Part shown: positions 24,980 to 32,979 of the stretch, piece by piece
How positions within the stretch are numbered: position 1 is the stretch's first letter
How the letters are laid out: the number at the start of each line of letters is the position of its first letter
Source of the DNA: Bacillota bacterium
GTDB lineage: Bacteria > Bacillota > Clostridia > Christensenellales > Christensenellaceae
Reading direction: 5' to 3'
DNA: 64,000 nucleotides
Assembly: GCA_023408315.1 (NCBI GenBank)
Contig: JAEYKI010000018.1
Coordinates: 28,271 to 92,270 of the forward strand
Made by a program: the position numbers and the translations under genes
Notes under the pieces: model-generated
What the model saw: the letters and a program-made list of their open reading frames with translations, nothing else
What the model was told of the DNA's origin: nothing
The model's database searches: none

Positions 24980-26752
24980 TCACTGCTTCAGCGTAAATTT
25001 GCCTATCTTTTCTTTGAGCATCTCCGCCTGTGCAGAAAGCTCCTGGCTTGCAGCCGCCCCCTCCTGCGCAGTTGCGGAATTGGTCTGCACCACCATAGAC
25101 ATCTGTTCTATGCCCTGGTTCAGTTGCGTAATTGCCACCGACTGCTCCTGAGAGGCAGCCACAATCTTCTCCTCCAGCGCCTGCGAGCTCCCCGTCACCT
25201 CCACAATCTGCTTCAGAGCCTCGGCGGTACGGTCCGCAAGCCTGCTGCCCTCTCCCACTTTTTGCACGGAGCCCTCAATCAGGGCCGCCGTTTCCTTGGC
25301 CGCCTGGGCGCTTCGTCCCGCCAGACTGCGCACCTCTTCCGCCACCACCGCGAATCCCTTTCCGTGCGCGCCCGCGCGCGCCGCTTCCACCGCGGCGTTC
25401 AACGCAAGAATATTCGTCTGGAACGCAATATCGTCTATCACCCGGATAATCTTGGATATGTTCTCGGAGGATTCGTTAATATCGCGCATGGCGGAGAGCA
25501 TATCCTGCATATGGCTGTTTGCCTCCTGTGCCACCCGCATAGACTGCATGGCAGATTCCCTGGACCGGTTTGCAATCTCCGCATTCCGGCTGGTCTGCTC
25601 CGCAATATTGCCGATGGTAACGGTAAGTTCTTCTATGGAGCTTGCCTGCTCTGTTGCTCCCTGGGAAACAGCCTGGTTCCCGGCGGATACCTGCATACTG
25701 CCGGCCGCCACCTGATCCGCCGCCTGCCGTATTTCCCCCAGTATCTCGTTAAAAGAATCCAGCGTGCTGTTTACAGAATTTTTCATTTGGGCGTGATGCC
25801 CCTTATAATCTCCCAGCACATATTCCGTCAAGTTACCGCCGGACATGCGCGAGAGCGCGTGGGCTGCCTCGCGGATGGGCTGGATAATGGCGTTCATCAG
25901 GCTGTTTACGCCTTCTATGATCCGTTTAAAATCGCCCTCGTGGCCGGATGCGTCCGCCCGCTTTGACAGATCGCCTTCCAGCGAAGTCGCCACCAGTGCG
26001 TTTATATCCTGCAGCAAGGCTTTCAACCTTTCACGCAGGCGCTCTATCGTCTCGTTGATAAAGGCCTTTTTGCCCGGAAACTGCTCCAGCCCCGCATCAA
26101 AATTACCGGCCGCAAATTCCGCCACGCAGGCCATCGCCTTTTTCTTTACGTTGATATGGCCTTCCACCATTGTGTTGATGCTATTGGCCATTGCGCCGTA
26201 TGCGCCTTCAAATTCTTCCGCAGGGATGCGCGCGTCTATGTCCCCCAGTTCATGCTGCCGGGACATTCTGTTTATTTCTTCTATCAACCGCTTGACCGTT
26301 TCCGCGGTTTGCTCCAGGCTCTTTCCAAGCACATCCTTCTCAGACAAAACGGAAACGTTGATGTCCAGGTTCCCCACCGCCAAAAGCTGCAGATTCTGCG
26401 CGTGGCCGCGCATATTGTCCGCAATCATTTGCAGGGAAGCAATCAGCGCGTTTGAAGCGCCGTCTTCGCCGTCCAGCCCTGCGCCCATGTCTTTTCCCTG
26501 CGCCAGGTTGCCAGCCGCTTCCTCCATCCCGCGCGCCGCGCGCTCACCCGCGCGCGATATCCTTACGCCCAGTATTACGGAAACCGCCGCCGCCGCTGCC
26601 GCTGCAGCGCCCGGTATCCATTGGGCCATAAGCAGGGCTGCCTGCTGCTGCAAAACAAAGCCCGCAACTGCGGAGGCCGCCGCTATTGCGGCAACCGCCC
26701 AAAAACCCGTCTTTATTTTTTTTGTTGTTTTATTCTTGTCAAAGCAATCCAT
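24980..26752 (-). CDS. Methyl-accepting chemotaxis protein without a large sensor domain
   Basis: 590 residues. Two closely spaced membrane helices (residues about 17-62) leave only a short external loop. A long HAMP-like region (about 90-340) is followed by the signalling hairpin, with the tip IDDIAFQTNILALNAAVEAA and RAGAHGKGFAVVAEEVRSLA. It relays signals to CheA/CheW. With no classical ligand pocket it may sense membrane or internal state. ATG 26752 follows GGGAGGAT. A sigma-D type promoter lies upstream, consistent with motility control. Confidence 0.9.
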   Translation of the reverse strand: MDCFDKNKTTKKIKTGFWAVAAIAAASAVAGFVLQQQAALLMAQWIPGAAAAAAAAVSVILGVRISRAGERAARGMEEAAGNLAQGKDMGAGLDGEDGASNALIASLQMIADNMRGHAQNLQLLAVGNLDINVSVLSEKDVLGKSLEQTAETVKRLIEEINRMSRQHELGDIDARIPAEEFEGAYGAMANSINTMVEGHINVKKKAMACVAEFAAGNFDAGLEQFPGKKAFINETIERLRERLKALLQDINALVATSLEGDLSKRADASGHEGDFKRIIEGVNSLMNAIIQPIREAAHALSRMSGGNLTEYVLGDYKGHHAQMKNSVNSTLDSFNEILGEIRQAADQVAAGSMQVSAGNQAVSQGATEQASSIEELTVTIGNIAEQTSRNAEIANRSRESAMQSMRVAQEANSHMQDMLSAMRDINESSENISKIIRVIDDIAFQTNILALNAAVEAARAGAHGKGFAVVAEEVRSLAGRSAQAAKETAALIEGSVQKVGEGSRLADRTAEALKQIVEVTGSSQALEEKIVAASQEQSVAITQLNQGIEQMSMVVQTNSATAQEGAAASQELSAQAEMLKEKIGKFTLKQ

Positions 26753-26849
26753 GGAACCTATCCTCCCAAGAAAAAATTCTTTGACCGGCTGACCTGAATC
26801 AGTAATTCAAAAAAGACACCAAAACGTCCTTGTATGTGTCCATTTACAA

Positions 26850-26876
26850 ACATCGGCCAGTTTTTGCAAAACTTTA
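26850..26876 (-). promoter_or_regulatory. Sigma-D/sigma-28 (motility) promoter of the chemotaxis receptor gene
   Basis: On the minus strand, TAAA, 15 bases, GCCGATGT. This fits the flagellar sigma consensus (TAAA-N15-GCCGATAA/T) at the exact spacing. It lies about 100 bases before the start codon, with no competing sigma-A promoter noted. Confidence 0.75.
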
Positions 26877-26941
26877 GTATTTTATGTATTTTTTAATACA
26901 TATTTTCTTTATCTTACATTTGGCCAGTTTATTCTTGATAC

Positions 26942-26977
26942 AAAAGAAAAGGGACCCCAGGCAGCGCCTGCGGTCCC
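26942..26977 (-). terminator. Terminator of the oad operon
   Basis: GGGACC/GGTCCC extended by CAGGC/GCCTG with a G-G mismatch, followed on the minus strand by TTTTCTTTT. It lies 41 bases past the oadB stop. Confidence 0.85.
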
Positions 26978-27017
26978 GAGGGGTTGATTGCGTTTGCAAG
27001 GTATAGCAAACGTCCGT

Positions 27018-28151
27018 TTATCCAAATAAAGCAAGCAGTACGCCTGCGGCAACGGCAGAGCCAATTACGCCCGCCACATTGGGGCCCATTGCGTGCATCA
27101 GCAAGAAGTTGCGCGGGTTGGCTTTCTGGCCTTCCACCTGTGATACGCGGGCCGCCATGGGCACCGCGGAAACGCCCGCAGAACCAATCAGCGGGTTAAT
27201 TTTGCCTTTGGAAAGGAAGCACATCAGTTTTCCAATCAGCAGGCCGCCAATGGTGCTGAACATAAACGCCAGCAGCCCCAGGCCTATAATCTTGAGGGTT
27301 TCGGGCTGCAAAAAGTTCTCTCCCACCGAAGTGGCGCCCACCGTTACGCCCAAAAAGATGGTAACAATGTTGATCAGCGCGTTCTGCGCGGTATCGGAGA
27401 GCCGCTCCACCACGCCGGATTCCCTGAACAGGTTTCCCAGCATCAGCATGCCAATCAGCGGCGCAACCGGCGGCAGCAGCAACACGCAGATAACTGTAAC
27501 AACAATGGGGAAGCAAATCTTCTCAATCTTTGAAACCTTGCGCAACTGTTTCATTTCAATCTGGCGTTCTTTCTTTGTTGTAAGCAGCCGCATAAAAGGA
27601 GGCTGAATCAGCGGAATCAACGCCATGTAAGAATAGGCCGCAATCGCGATGGCGGGCAAGAGTTCAACCGCCAGTTTGGATGTAAGGAATATAGCCGTTG
27701 GGCCGTCCGCGCCGCCAATGATGCCAATGGAGGCAGCCTGCTGGGGCGTGAATCCCAGAGCAATCGCCAGTATAAAAGCAATGCCAATGCCAAACTGCGC
27801 CCCGGCGCCCATAAACAGGCTGCTCGGGCGTGCAATCAGCGGACCAAAGTCTGTCATCGCCCCAATCCCCAGGAATATCAGGGATGGATAAATGCCCAAA
27901 TGAACGCCCTGGTACAGATAATACAAAAGGCCGCCCGCAGAAGTCTCGGTAGGTTCGGCCATCAGGTCCGCCATGGGCAGGTTTGCAAGCACCATGCCAA
28001 AGGCAATGGGCAGCAGCAGCAGCGGCTCGAATTTCTTTGCAATCGCAAGGTAGATCAGGATACCGCCAATCGCCAGCATTACGATTTGCTGCCATGTAAG
28101 CGCCATAAATCCGGAGGTCTCCCAAATTTTTACCAATGCATCAGTAAACAT
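27018..28151 (-). CDS. oadB: Na+-translocating decarboxylase beta subunit (oxaloacetate decarboxylase)
   Basis: 377 residues with many membrane helices. Conserved blocks are FLGIGAMTDFGPLIARP, GGADGPTAIFLTSKL and NPLIGSAGVSAVPMAARVSQ, characteristic of OadB/GcdB/MmdB. It decarboxylates carboxybiotin and exports Na+ at the same time. It is the last gene of oadA-oadG-BCCP-oadB, 12 bases after the biotin carrier gene. The substrate of the complex is set by the alpha subunit, here OadA-like. Confidence 0.92.
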   Translation of the reverse strand: MFTDALVKIWETSGFMALTWQQIVMLAIGGILIYLAIAKKFEPLLLLPIAFGMVLANLPMADLMAEPTETSAGGLLYYLYQGVHLGIYPSLIFLGIGAMTDFGPLIARPSSLFMGAGAQFGIGIAFILAIALGFTPQQAASIGIIGGADGPTAIFLTSKLAVELLPAIAIAAYSYMALIPLIQPPFMRLLTTKKERQIEMKQLRKVSKIEKICFPIVVTVICVLLLPPVAPLIGMLMLGNLFRESGVVERLSDTAQNALINIVTIFLGVTVGATSVGENFLQPETLKIIGLGLLAFMFSTIGGLLIGKLMCFLSKGKINPLIGSAGVSAVPMAARVSQVEGQKANPRNFLLMHAMGPNVAGVIGSAVAAGVLLALFG

Positions 28152-28163
28152 TCCGCGCCCCCC

Positions 28164-28532
28164 CTACTTAAGGATCATCAGCACGTCGTCCGTGGAGACG
28201 GACGTGCCTTTAGCAACAGCAACATGCGCAACAACGCCGTCCCTGTGCGCGCGAATCTCGTTTTCCATTTTCATGGCTTCCAATATCAAAACAACGTCCC
28301 CTTTTTTAACGGCGGTTCCCTGCCCGGCCTTTATATCCAGCACCGTGCCCGGCATGGGCGCTGCAATAGGATCGCCCGCGGGCAATCCGGAAGCCGCCGG
28401 AGCGGCGGGCGCGGCAGCCACCGGCGCGGGCGCAGAAGAAGCAGCCACCTCTGTTGTTTTTATCAGGTTTGCCTGTCCGCGCTCCACTTCCACTTCATAT
28501 TGTTTATTATTAATTGTAACCGTATATTTCAT
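28164..28532 (-). CDS. Biotin carboxyl carrier subunit of the Na+ pump
   Basis: 122 residues. An N-terminal strand region (KYTVTINNKQYEVEVERG) is joined by an Ala/Pro-rich linker to a biotinyl domain with LEAMKMENEI, whose Lys is the biotinylation site. It carries CO2 from the alpha to the beta subunit. In classical OadA this domain is fused to the alpha subunit; here it is separate. Its ATG overlaps the oadG stop codon (ATGA). Confidence 0.92.
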   Translation of the reverse strand: MKYTVTINNKQYEVEVERGQANLIKTTEVAASSAPAPVAAAPAAPAASGLPAGDPIAAPMPGTVLDIKAGQGTAVKKGDVVLILEAMKMENEIRAHRDGVVAHVAVAKGTSVSTDDVLMILK

Positions 28533-28870
28533 GGTTCCTGCCTCCCGTCCTCATGTTCGCTCACAAGCGTGATTGATTTAAATACAAGCTCCTTCAGCGG
28601 TATTCCGGATTCGTCGCTGACAATTGCCATAATCATGGCTGCGGTGGGTTCGTCCACATTTTTCAGCTTCAGGGTTCCGGAAGAAAAATCTTCGTCCGGC
28701 TCCGGGGCCTTCACAGCCGCCTGCACGGCAGGGGCCTTTGCCGGGACCTCTTTTGCCAGGGGAGCCAAAACCCTGGAAAAAATCTTGATAATAAAGCTCA
28801 GAAGAATAAGCACGCAGAAAACAATAGCCATCATGAATATTACAACCAATACGCTTTCAGGTACTGACAT
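28529..28870 (-). CDS. oadG: Oxaloacetate decarboxylase gamma subunit
   Basis: 113 residues. One N-terminal membrane helix (LVVIFMMAIVFCVLILLSFI) is followed by a Pro/Ala linker and a C-terminal domain (DEPTAAMIMAIVSDESGIPL). It assembles and anchors the decarboxylase complex. ATG 28870 has AGGGGGG at 7 bases; ATG 28876 is too close to the ribosome binding site. Confidence 0.82.
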   Translation of the reverse strand: MSVPESVLVVIFMMAIVFCVLILLSFIIKIFSRVLAPLAKEVPAKAPAVQAAVKAPEPDEDFSSGTLKLKNVDEPTAAMIMAIVSDESGIPLKELVFKSITLVSEHEDGRQEP

Positions 28871-28883
28871 ATGCATTCCCCCC

Positions 28884-30260
28884 TTATTCCTTCACAATGG
28901 TATACGAAACCGTTCTGGATTCCCGCTCTTCGCGCTCTGCAAAAAACTTCTCAGCAATCTGCGGGAACACAAGCCAGGAGAGTACGTCTTCATCACTTCT
29001 GGCTGTTTTGCCCAGTTGTTCTTTTGCTTTTTCAAAGGCAGGCTCCAGCCCGTCCGCAAACCGGCCTTCAAACCGTTTCTCGCCGCCCAGAACTTTTTCC
29101 ACAAGCGCCTGGTCAAGCTCTCCCGGCGCGCGGCCATATTCGCCTTTAATATAAGCCTGCACTTCCTTGGAAATATTTTTGTAGCGCTCGCCCGCCAGCA
29201 CATTTGCCGCGGCCTGCACGCCAACCATCTGGCTCAGGGGCGTTACCAGCGGCGGATATCCCAGGTCTTTGCGCACCCGGGGCGTCTCTGCCAGCACTTC
29301 GTCCAGCTTTTCTATGGAATTCTGCGCCTTTAACTGCGCAATCAGGTTGGAGAGCATGCCGCCCGGCACCTGGTACACCAGCGCGTCCGTTTCCGTTCCC
29401 ATTACAAACGGGTCCAGCAACTGGGACGCGACATATTTGGCCTTGATGGGCTTAAAAAAGTCGTTGATTTTTTTCATTGCGGCTTTATCCAGGCCCGATT
29501 CAAATCCAAGCTGCTCCAGCGCGTAATGCAGCGTTTCTGTAGGCGGCTGGGAAGTACCCCCGCCAAAAGAGGAAATGGCGGTGTCTATGCCGTCGCAGCC
29601 CGCTTCCGCCGCCTTTGTATAGGTAATGGGCCCAAGGCCCGTAGTTGAATGCGTGTGCAGATATACGGGCAGCTTTGTGTTCTGCTTAAGCGCCCGTATC
29701 AGGTCAAAGGCTTCGCCGGGCCCCATAATACCCGCCATGTCCTTGATGCAGATGGAGTGAACGCCCATTTTCTCCAGTTCTTTTCCCATTTCCACATACT
29801 TCTCCAGGTTGTGGATGGGGCTTATGGTATAACAGATGCAGCCCTGCGCGTGCGCGCCCTGCTTAATCACTTCGTCCACAGCCGTCTCAATGTTTCTGAA
29901 ATCGTTGAGCGCGTCGAATATCCTGAAGATATCCATGCCGTTTGCGCACGAACGCTCCACAAACTTGCGCACAACGTCGTCCGGGTAATGCTTGTAGCCC
30001 AGAATATTCTGGCCCCTCAGCAGCATCTGCAACTTTGTGTTTTTTGCCTTTGCCTTGATCTTGCGGAGCCTTTCCCACGGGTCCTCCTGCAAATAGCGGA
30101 GGCAGGAGTCAAACGTTGCGCCGCCCCAGCATTCAAGCGAATAGTAACCGGCGCTGTCCAGCGTTTCCAGTATTCCCTCAAAATCGGAAAAAGGCATGCG
30201 CGTTGCCACAAGCGACTGATTCGCGTCCCGCAATACGGTTTCTGTAAAATTAATCTTCAT
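28884..30260 (-). CDS. oadA: Oxaloacetate decarboxylase alpha subunit (carboxyltransferase)
   Basis: 458 residues. A pyruvate carboxylase-like HMGL TIM barrel opens with TETVLRDANQSLVATRM and YYSLECWGGATFDSCLRY, and has VYLHTHSTTGLGP with the metal-binding His pair. A conserved carboxylase domain follows. It lacks the C-terminal biotinyl domain, which is encoded by the third gene. It moves the carboxyl group from oxaloacetate to biotin; a methylmalonyl-type transcarboxylase 5S role is the main alternative. ATG 30260 follows GGAAAGGGAT. It is the first gene, behind a structured leader. Confidence 0.9.
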   Translation of the reverse strand: MKINFTETVLRDANQSLVATRMPFSDFEGILETLDSAGYYSLECWGGATFDSCLRYLQEDPWERLRKIKAKAKNTKLQMLLRGQNILGYKHYPDDVVRKFVERSCANGMDIFRIFDALNDFRNIETAVDEVIKQGAHAQGCICYTISPIHNLEKYVEMGKELEKMGVHSICIKDMAGIMGPGEAFDLIRALKQNTKLPVYLHTHSTTGLGPITYTKAAEAGCDGIDTAISSFGGGTSQPPTETLHYALEQLGFESGLDKAAMKKINDFFKPIKAKYVASQLLDPFVMGTETDALVYQVPGGMLSNLIAQLKAQNSIEKLDEVLAETPRVRKDLGYPPLVTPLSQMVGVQAAANVLAGERYKNISKEVQAYIKGEYGRAPGELDQALVEKVLGGEKRFEGRFADGLEPAFEKAKEQLGKTARSDEDVLSWLVFPQIAEKFFAEREERESRTVSYTIVKE

Positions 30261-30304
30261 TGCAAAATCCCTTTCCTTTATTAATAAACAGTAATAGTGT
30301 ATAC

Positions 30305-30335
30305 AAAAAAAGCAGAGAACTATCATGTAGCTCTC
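30305..30335 (-). promoter_or_regulatory. Attenuator-like hairpin in the oad leader
   Basis: On the minus strand, GAGAGCTA/TAGTTCTC (8 bp with one G-U) with loop CATGA, followed by TGC and TTTTTTT. It lies between the oad promoter and the oadA ribosome binding site, so it would stop most transcripts unless an upstream structure prevents it. Confidence 0.6.
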
Positions 30336-30410
30336 CACCCTATAAGCCAAACTTGAAAACAGCCGTTAAAAACTGCCCAACCGGAGTATATTCTATGCGA
30401 TTTGTATTAT

Positions 30411-30440
30411 ATTATACATTAGCAGCCCGAAATTTGTCAA
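30411..30440 (-). promoter_or_regulatory. Promoter of the oad operon
   Basis: On the minus strand, TTGACA and TATAAT, both perfect, 18 bases apart. The expected transcript has a leader of about 145 bases. Confidence 0.88.
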
Positions 30441-30526
30441 ATAGCGCCACTTATAAATCTGCCGGGCTGCAAACCAGCAACGCTATTTTAATATTATTAT
30501 ATGGCATGCGTTGCATTGTGTCAATC

Positions 30527-30560
30527 AAAATGAATAATTTAATATCAAAATATTCATTTT
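30527..30560. repeat. Perfect 10-bp inverted repeat, possible operator
   Basis: AAAATGAATA, a 14-base spacer, then TATTCATTTT. It is AT-rich and lies between the divergent oad promoter and the RHH-protein gene. The rest of 30441-30743 holds no other gene that I can see. Confidence 0.5.
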
Positions 30561-30743
30561 TTATGCAAAAAGTATTTTTTCTTATCTCTTTTTATATTAA
30601 AAATGCATAATTCTAAATGCCTGTTTCATCCACAACAGAACTCATGTATTATCCTCGCCGGCAGGCACTCAATACAGGCCGGGTGAATACAGTAAAACAA
30701 GGCACAAAGCAAGCGCTTTATTCTATAGCGAGGTGAACAGGCA

Positions 30744-31166
30744 ATGAAAAAATATTTCAACGGAGTACTGTACGATTCGGATAATGCAAAGCAGATAGGC
30801 ATGCACGGCGCGGTCGCGGGCGGCAACCGCATAAAAGCGGTAACGCTGTATAAAACAAAGGACGGCCACTATTTTTTCTACGACCGCGATATGATGAACG
30901 GCATGAACATAACCACAGGAAAATTAACGCCCCTCTCCCCGGAGGAAGCGGAGGCGTGGGCAAAAAAAAATTTGGGCGAATACCCGTACAGCGCTGAATT
31001 CGGCGCGGCGTGGCAGACAGGCGGCGCAAAACCGGCAGAAAGCTCAAAACTTTTAAACATCCAGCTGCCTTCCGATCTTGTTCATAAACTGGAACAGCTG
31101 CAAAAGGCGCAGGGCAAAACAATACCGCAGATTATAGAATCGCTGATTCAGCACGAGGGGCAATAA
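30744..31166 (+). CDS. Protein with C-terminal ribbon-helix-helix domain
   Basis: 140 residues. The N-terminal part (MKKYFNGVLYDSDNAKQIG, KAVTLYKTKDGHYFFYDRD, LSPEEAEAWAKKNLG) resembles a small domain found in many Clostridial hypothetical proteins. The C-terminus (LLNIQLPSDLVHKLEQLQKA, TIPQIIESLIQ) fits an Arc/MetJ-type RHH DNA-binding fold. DNA binding is inferred. ATG 30744 follows GAGGTGA at 7 bases. No toxin gene is adjacent. Confidence 0.7.
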   Translation: MKKYFNGVLYDSDNAKQIGMHGAVAGGNRIKAVTLYKTKDGHYFFYDRDMMNGMNITTGKLTPLSPEEAEAWAKKNLGEYPYSAEFGAAWQTGGAKPAESSKLLNIQLPSDLVHKLEQLQKAQGKTIPQIIESLIQHEGQ

Positions 31167-31178
31167 GCCCCTCTTTTT
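31155..31178 (+). terminator. Terminator of the RHH-protein gene
   Basis: GAGGGGC/GCCCCTC with loop AATAA, then TTTTT. The stop codon of the gene lies in the loop. Confidence 0.85.
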
Positions 31179-32058
31179 ATTTTATCCCCAAAAATTCCTT
31201 CCATTTGGGCGCTTCCCGTTTCCCCTGGGCATATCCCAGGCCGTAGCTGTCAGAAAGCTTTTTAAAATTCTTCTCCCGGTTGGAGACGGGCATCACATCC
31301 GGGTAGACGAGGCACGCCCTGCCCTGCCGCTCCAGTTCTTCCAGCTCCTCCAGCGTTTGGTTGTATACGGCATACCGCCCAATCATCGCGTCCGCCACCA
31401 GCGGGTATTTGCGGTAATACGCCTTCAAAAAAGACTTCATGCCCGCTGGCTGCATGCGGAAGCCCCTTGGCCTGCTCAGCACCACAAAAAACTTTTTATA
31501 GCCGTCCTGCTTTGCGATGTCCAGCGCCACGCCGCCGCCCAGGCCGCCGTCCACATACCAGTTCCCCTTGAATTCTGTGGGCGGCATAAATATGGGTATG
31601 GAGGAAGAGCCGCGCACAATGCGCATCAGCTCAGCCACGCCCGGCATGTCATCCTTTGTAAAATACACCATTTTGCCCGTTTCCCGGCAAAAGGCCCCCA
31701 CGCGCAGCCGAGCCGGGTTTGCGCAAAACGTATCAAAATCAAAGGGCAGCGCAGCGCCGGGGTACGGGGTTTCCTCGTACAAATAACACGCGCGGAAGTA
31801 CCCTTGCCCTTTTATAAAAGACCCCCATCCGCCAAATCCGGGATCTAAAACCAAATCCACAAAGGAACGTTTGGCCCTGTCCGTGTCCCTGGAGATGTAA
31901 TTTACCGTGTGGCTGGAGCCTGCAGAAATGCCGCAAACATAATCAAAGTATATTTCGTTTTCCAATAGGTTGTTCAGAATGCCCGCCGTGTAGCTGGCGC
32001 GCATACCGCCGCCTTCAAAGATCAATGCCGTGTCCGGTACGTTGTTTGTAAGCCGCAT
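31177..32058 (-). CDS. Patatin-like phospholipase
   Basis: 293 residues. The oxyanion-hole motif is FEGGGMRASYTAGIL, the nucleophile elbow GISAGSSH (GxSxG), and the catalytic Asp motif VDGGLGGG. These are the three signatures of the Ser-Asp dyad patatin family. It probably hydrolyses acyl esters of phospholipids in the cytoplasm or at the membrane. ATG 32058 follows AAAGGGAGCG. It ends within 11 bases of the convergent RHH gene and shares its terminator hairpin. Confidence 0.88.
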   Translation of the reverse strand: MRLTNNVPDTALIFEGGGMRASYTAGILNNLLENEIYFDYVCGISAGSSHTVNYISRDTDRAKRSFVDLVLDPGFGGWGSFIKGQGYFRACYLYEETPYPGAALPFDFDTFCANPARLRVGAFCRETGKMVYFTKDDMPGVAELMRIVRGSSSIPIFMPPTEFKGNWYVDGGLGGGVALDIAKQDGYKKFFVVLSRPRGFRMQPAGMKSFLKAYYRKYPLVADAMIGRYAVYNQTLEELEELERQGRACLVYPDVMPVSNREKNFKKLSDSYGLGYAQGKREAPKWKEFLGIK

Positions 32059-32271
32059 CTTTGCGCTCCCTTTTTTTAGCATATCTTATATAGTACGACC
32101 TTTTCTGCGCGTTTGCAAGCCGGGCCTTATGCGGGCTTCGCCCCTTTTCTCAGAGGGGGGGCTGCCCGTCCCCCTTCCGGCGTTCGGGCTTCGCCCTTCC
32201 TGCCTCCCCCTGGTTTAGCCTTCCTTCGCAGAAAATTTGAGACATGCTCTGCTTTTTTATCCTGTTTACGG

Positions 32272-32362
32272 AAAAACGCCATCATAAACGGCATTTTTCG
32301 CAGATGGGATTCCAAAGGGACAAATGTCCCTTTGGCCAGTGTTGCGGAGGCGGGCAGCCTCC
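32272..32362. repeat. Array of three hairpins between genes
   Basis: Within the 317-base gap 32059-32375 there are three stems in a row: AAAAACGCC/GGCATTTTT (32272-32298, T-rich on both strands, a bidirectional terminator), CCAAAGGGAC/GTCCCTTTGG (32312-32335) and GGAGGC/GCCTCC (32346-32362). The rest of the gap is GC-rich with GGGCTTCGCCC-type repeats and no gene. They probably terminate the DUF4440-like gene. Confidence 0.6.
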
Positions 32363-32375
32363 ATAAGAAAATTTT

Positions 32376-32723
32376 TCATGGCGCAAGAACAATTTCCAGG
32401 CGCACGATCTTCTCTCCTGCAAGGGTAAAAGCAAAGTCCAGCAGGCACGGGTCGGGCAGGCCGGTCTTGTCAAAGTCTCCTTCCGCCTTTGCGGTAACCA
32501 TCAGCCCTCCTTTTTTCTCCACCGCGCCCATAACCGTGAGCACCAGGTTGTCCGCAAAATGCGTCTTTTCGCCCCATGCGCGAATGGCGTCGTTCCCGCT
32601 TTTCTCTTTCCCCTCGTCAATCACAACTGCGTCCGTGGCAAAAGCGGATAAAAATGCTTCCCTGTCCGCGGCGTTGGTCGCCTCAAAATACGTTTGAACG
32701 GGTTTTGGCAATTGCATATTCAT
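32376..32723 (-). CDS. SnoaL/DUF4440-like (NTF2-fold) protein
   Basis: 115 residues. PVQTYFEATNAADREAFLSA, the acidic DAVVIDEGKEKSG and IRAWGEKTHF match the NTF2-like SnoaL/DUF4440 group. These small alpha-beta barrels are isomerases, hydrolases or ligand binders, and the role cannot be read here. ATG 32723 follows GGAGAAATAATC. It is monocistronic. Confidence 0.7.
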   Translation of the reverse strand: MNMQLPKPVQTYFEATNAADREAFLSAFATDAVVIDEGKEKSGNDAIRAWGEKTHFADNLVLTVMGAVEKKGGLMVTAKAEGDFDKTGLPDPCLLDFAFTLAGEKIVRLEIVLAP

Positions 32724-32979
32724 GATTATTTCTCCTTTTCAAATTGCGCCGGTAAGCCGGCCTTTCTGTTTTTATTGTACGGCTTTAAACCTGACGGCAG
32801 GGCGTCATGTTTTCAATAATATTTCCGGCAAACCTGTACACATTTTCGCCACGCATTTGTTGCATACTTGTTGCATAGTTTTTTATATTGTTGCATTTTT
32901 GGGATTATTTATGATATACTAAAATTGATAAGCCAGAATGCTGTTCTTTGGAACGGGCATAAGGAAGGCGGCGGTTAAA

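Noticed and set aside
27900..29333. A 477-codon plus-strand frame over the oad genes
   Set aside because: Antisense to oadB, BCCP, oadG and oadA, whose motifs are unmistakable.
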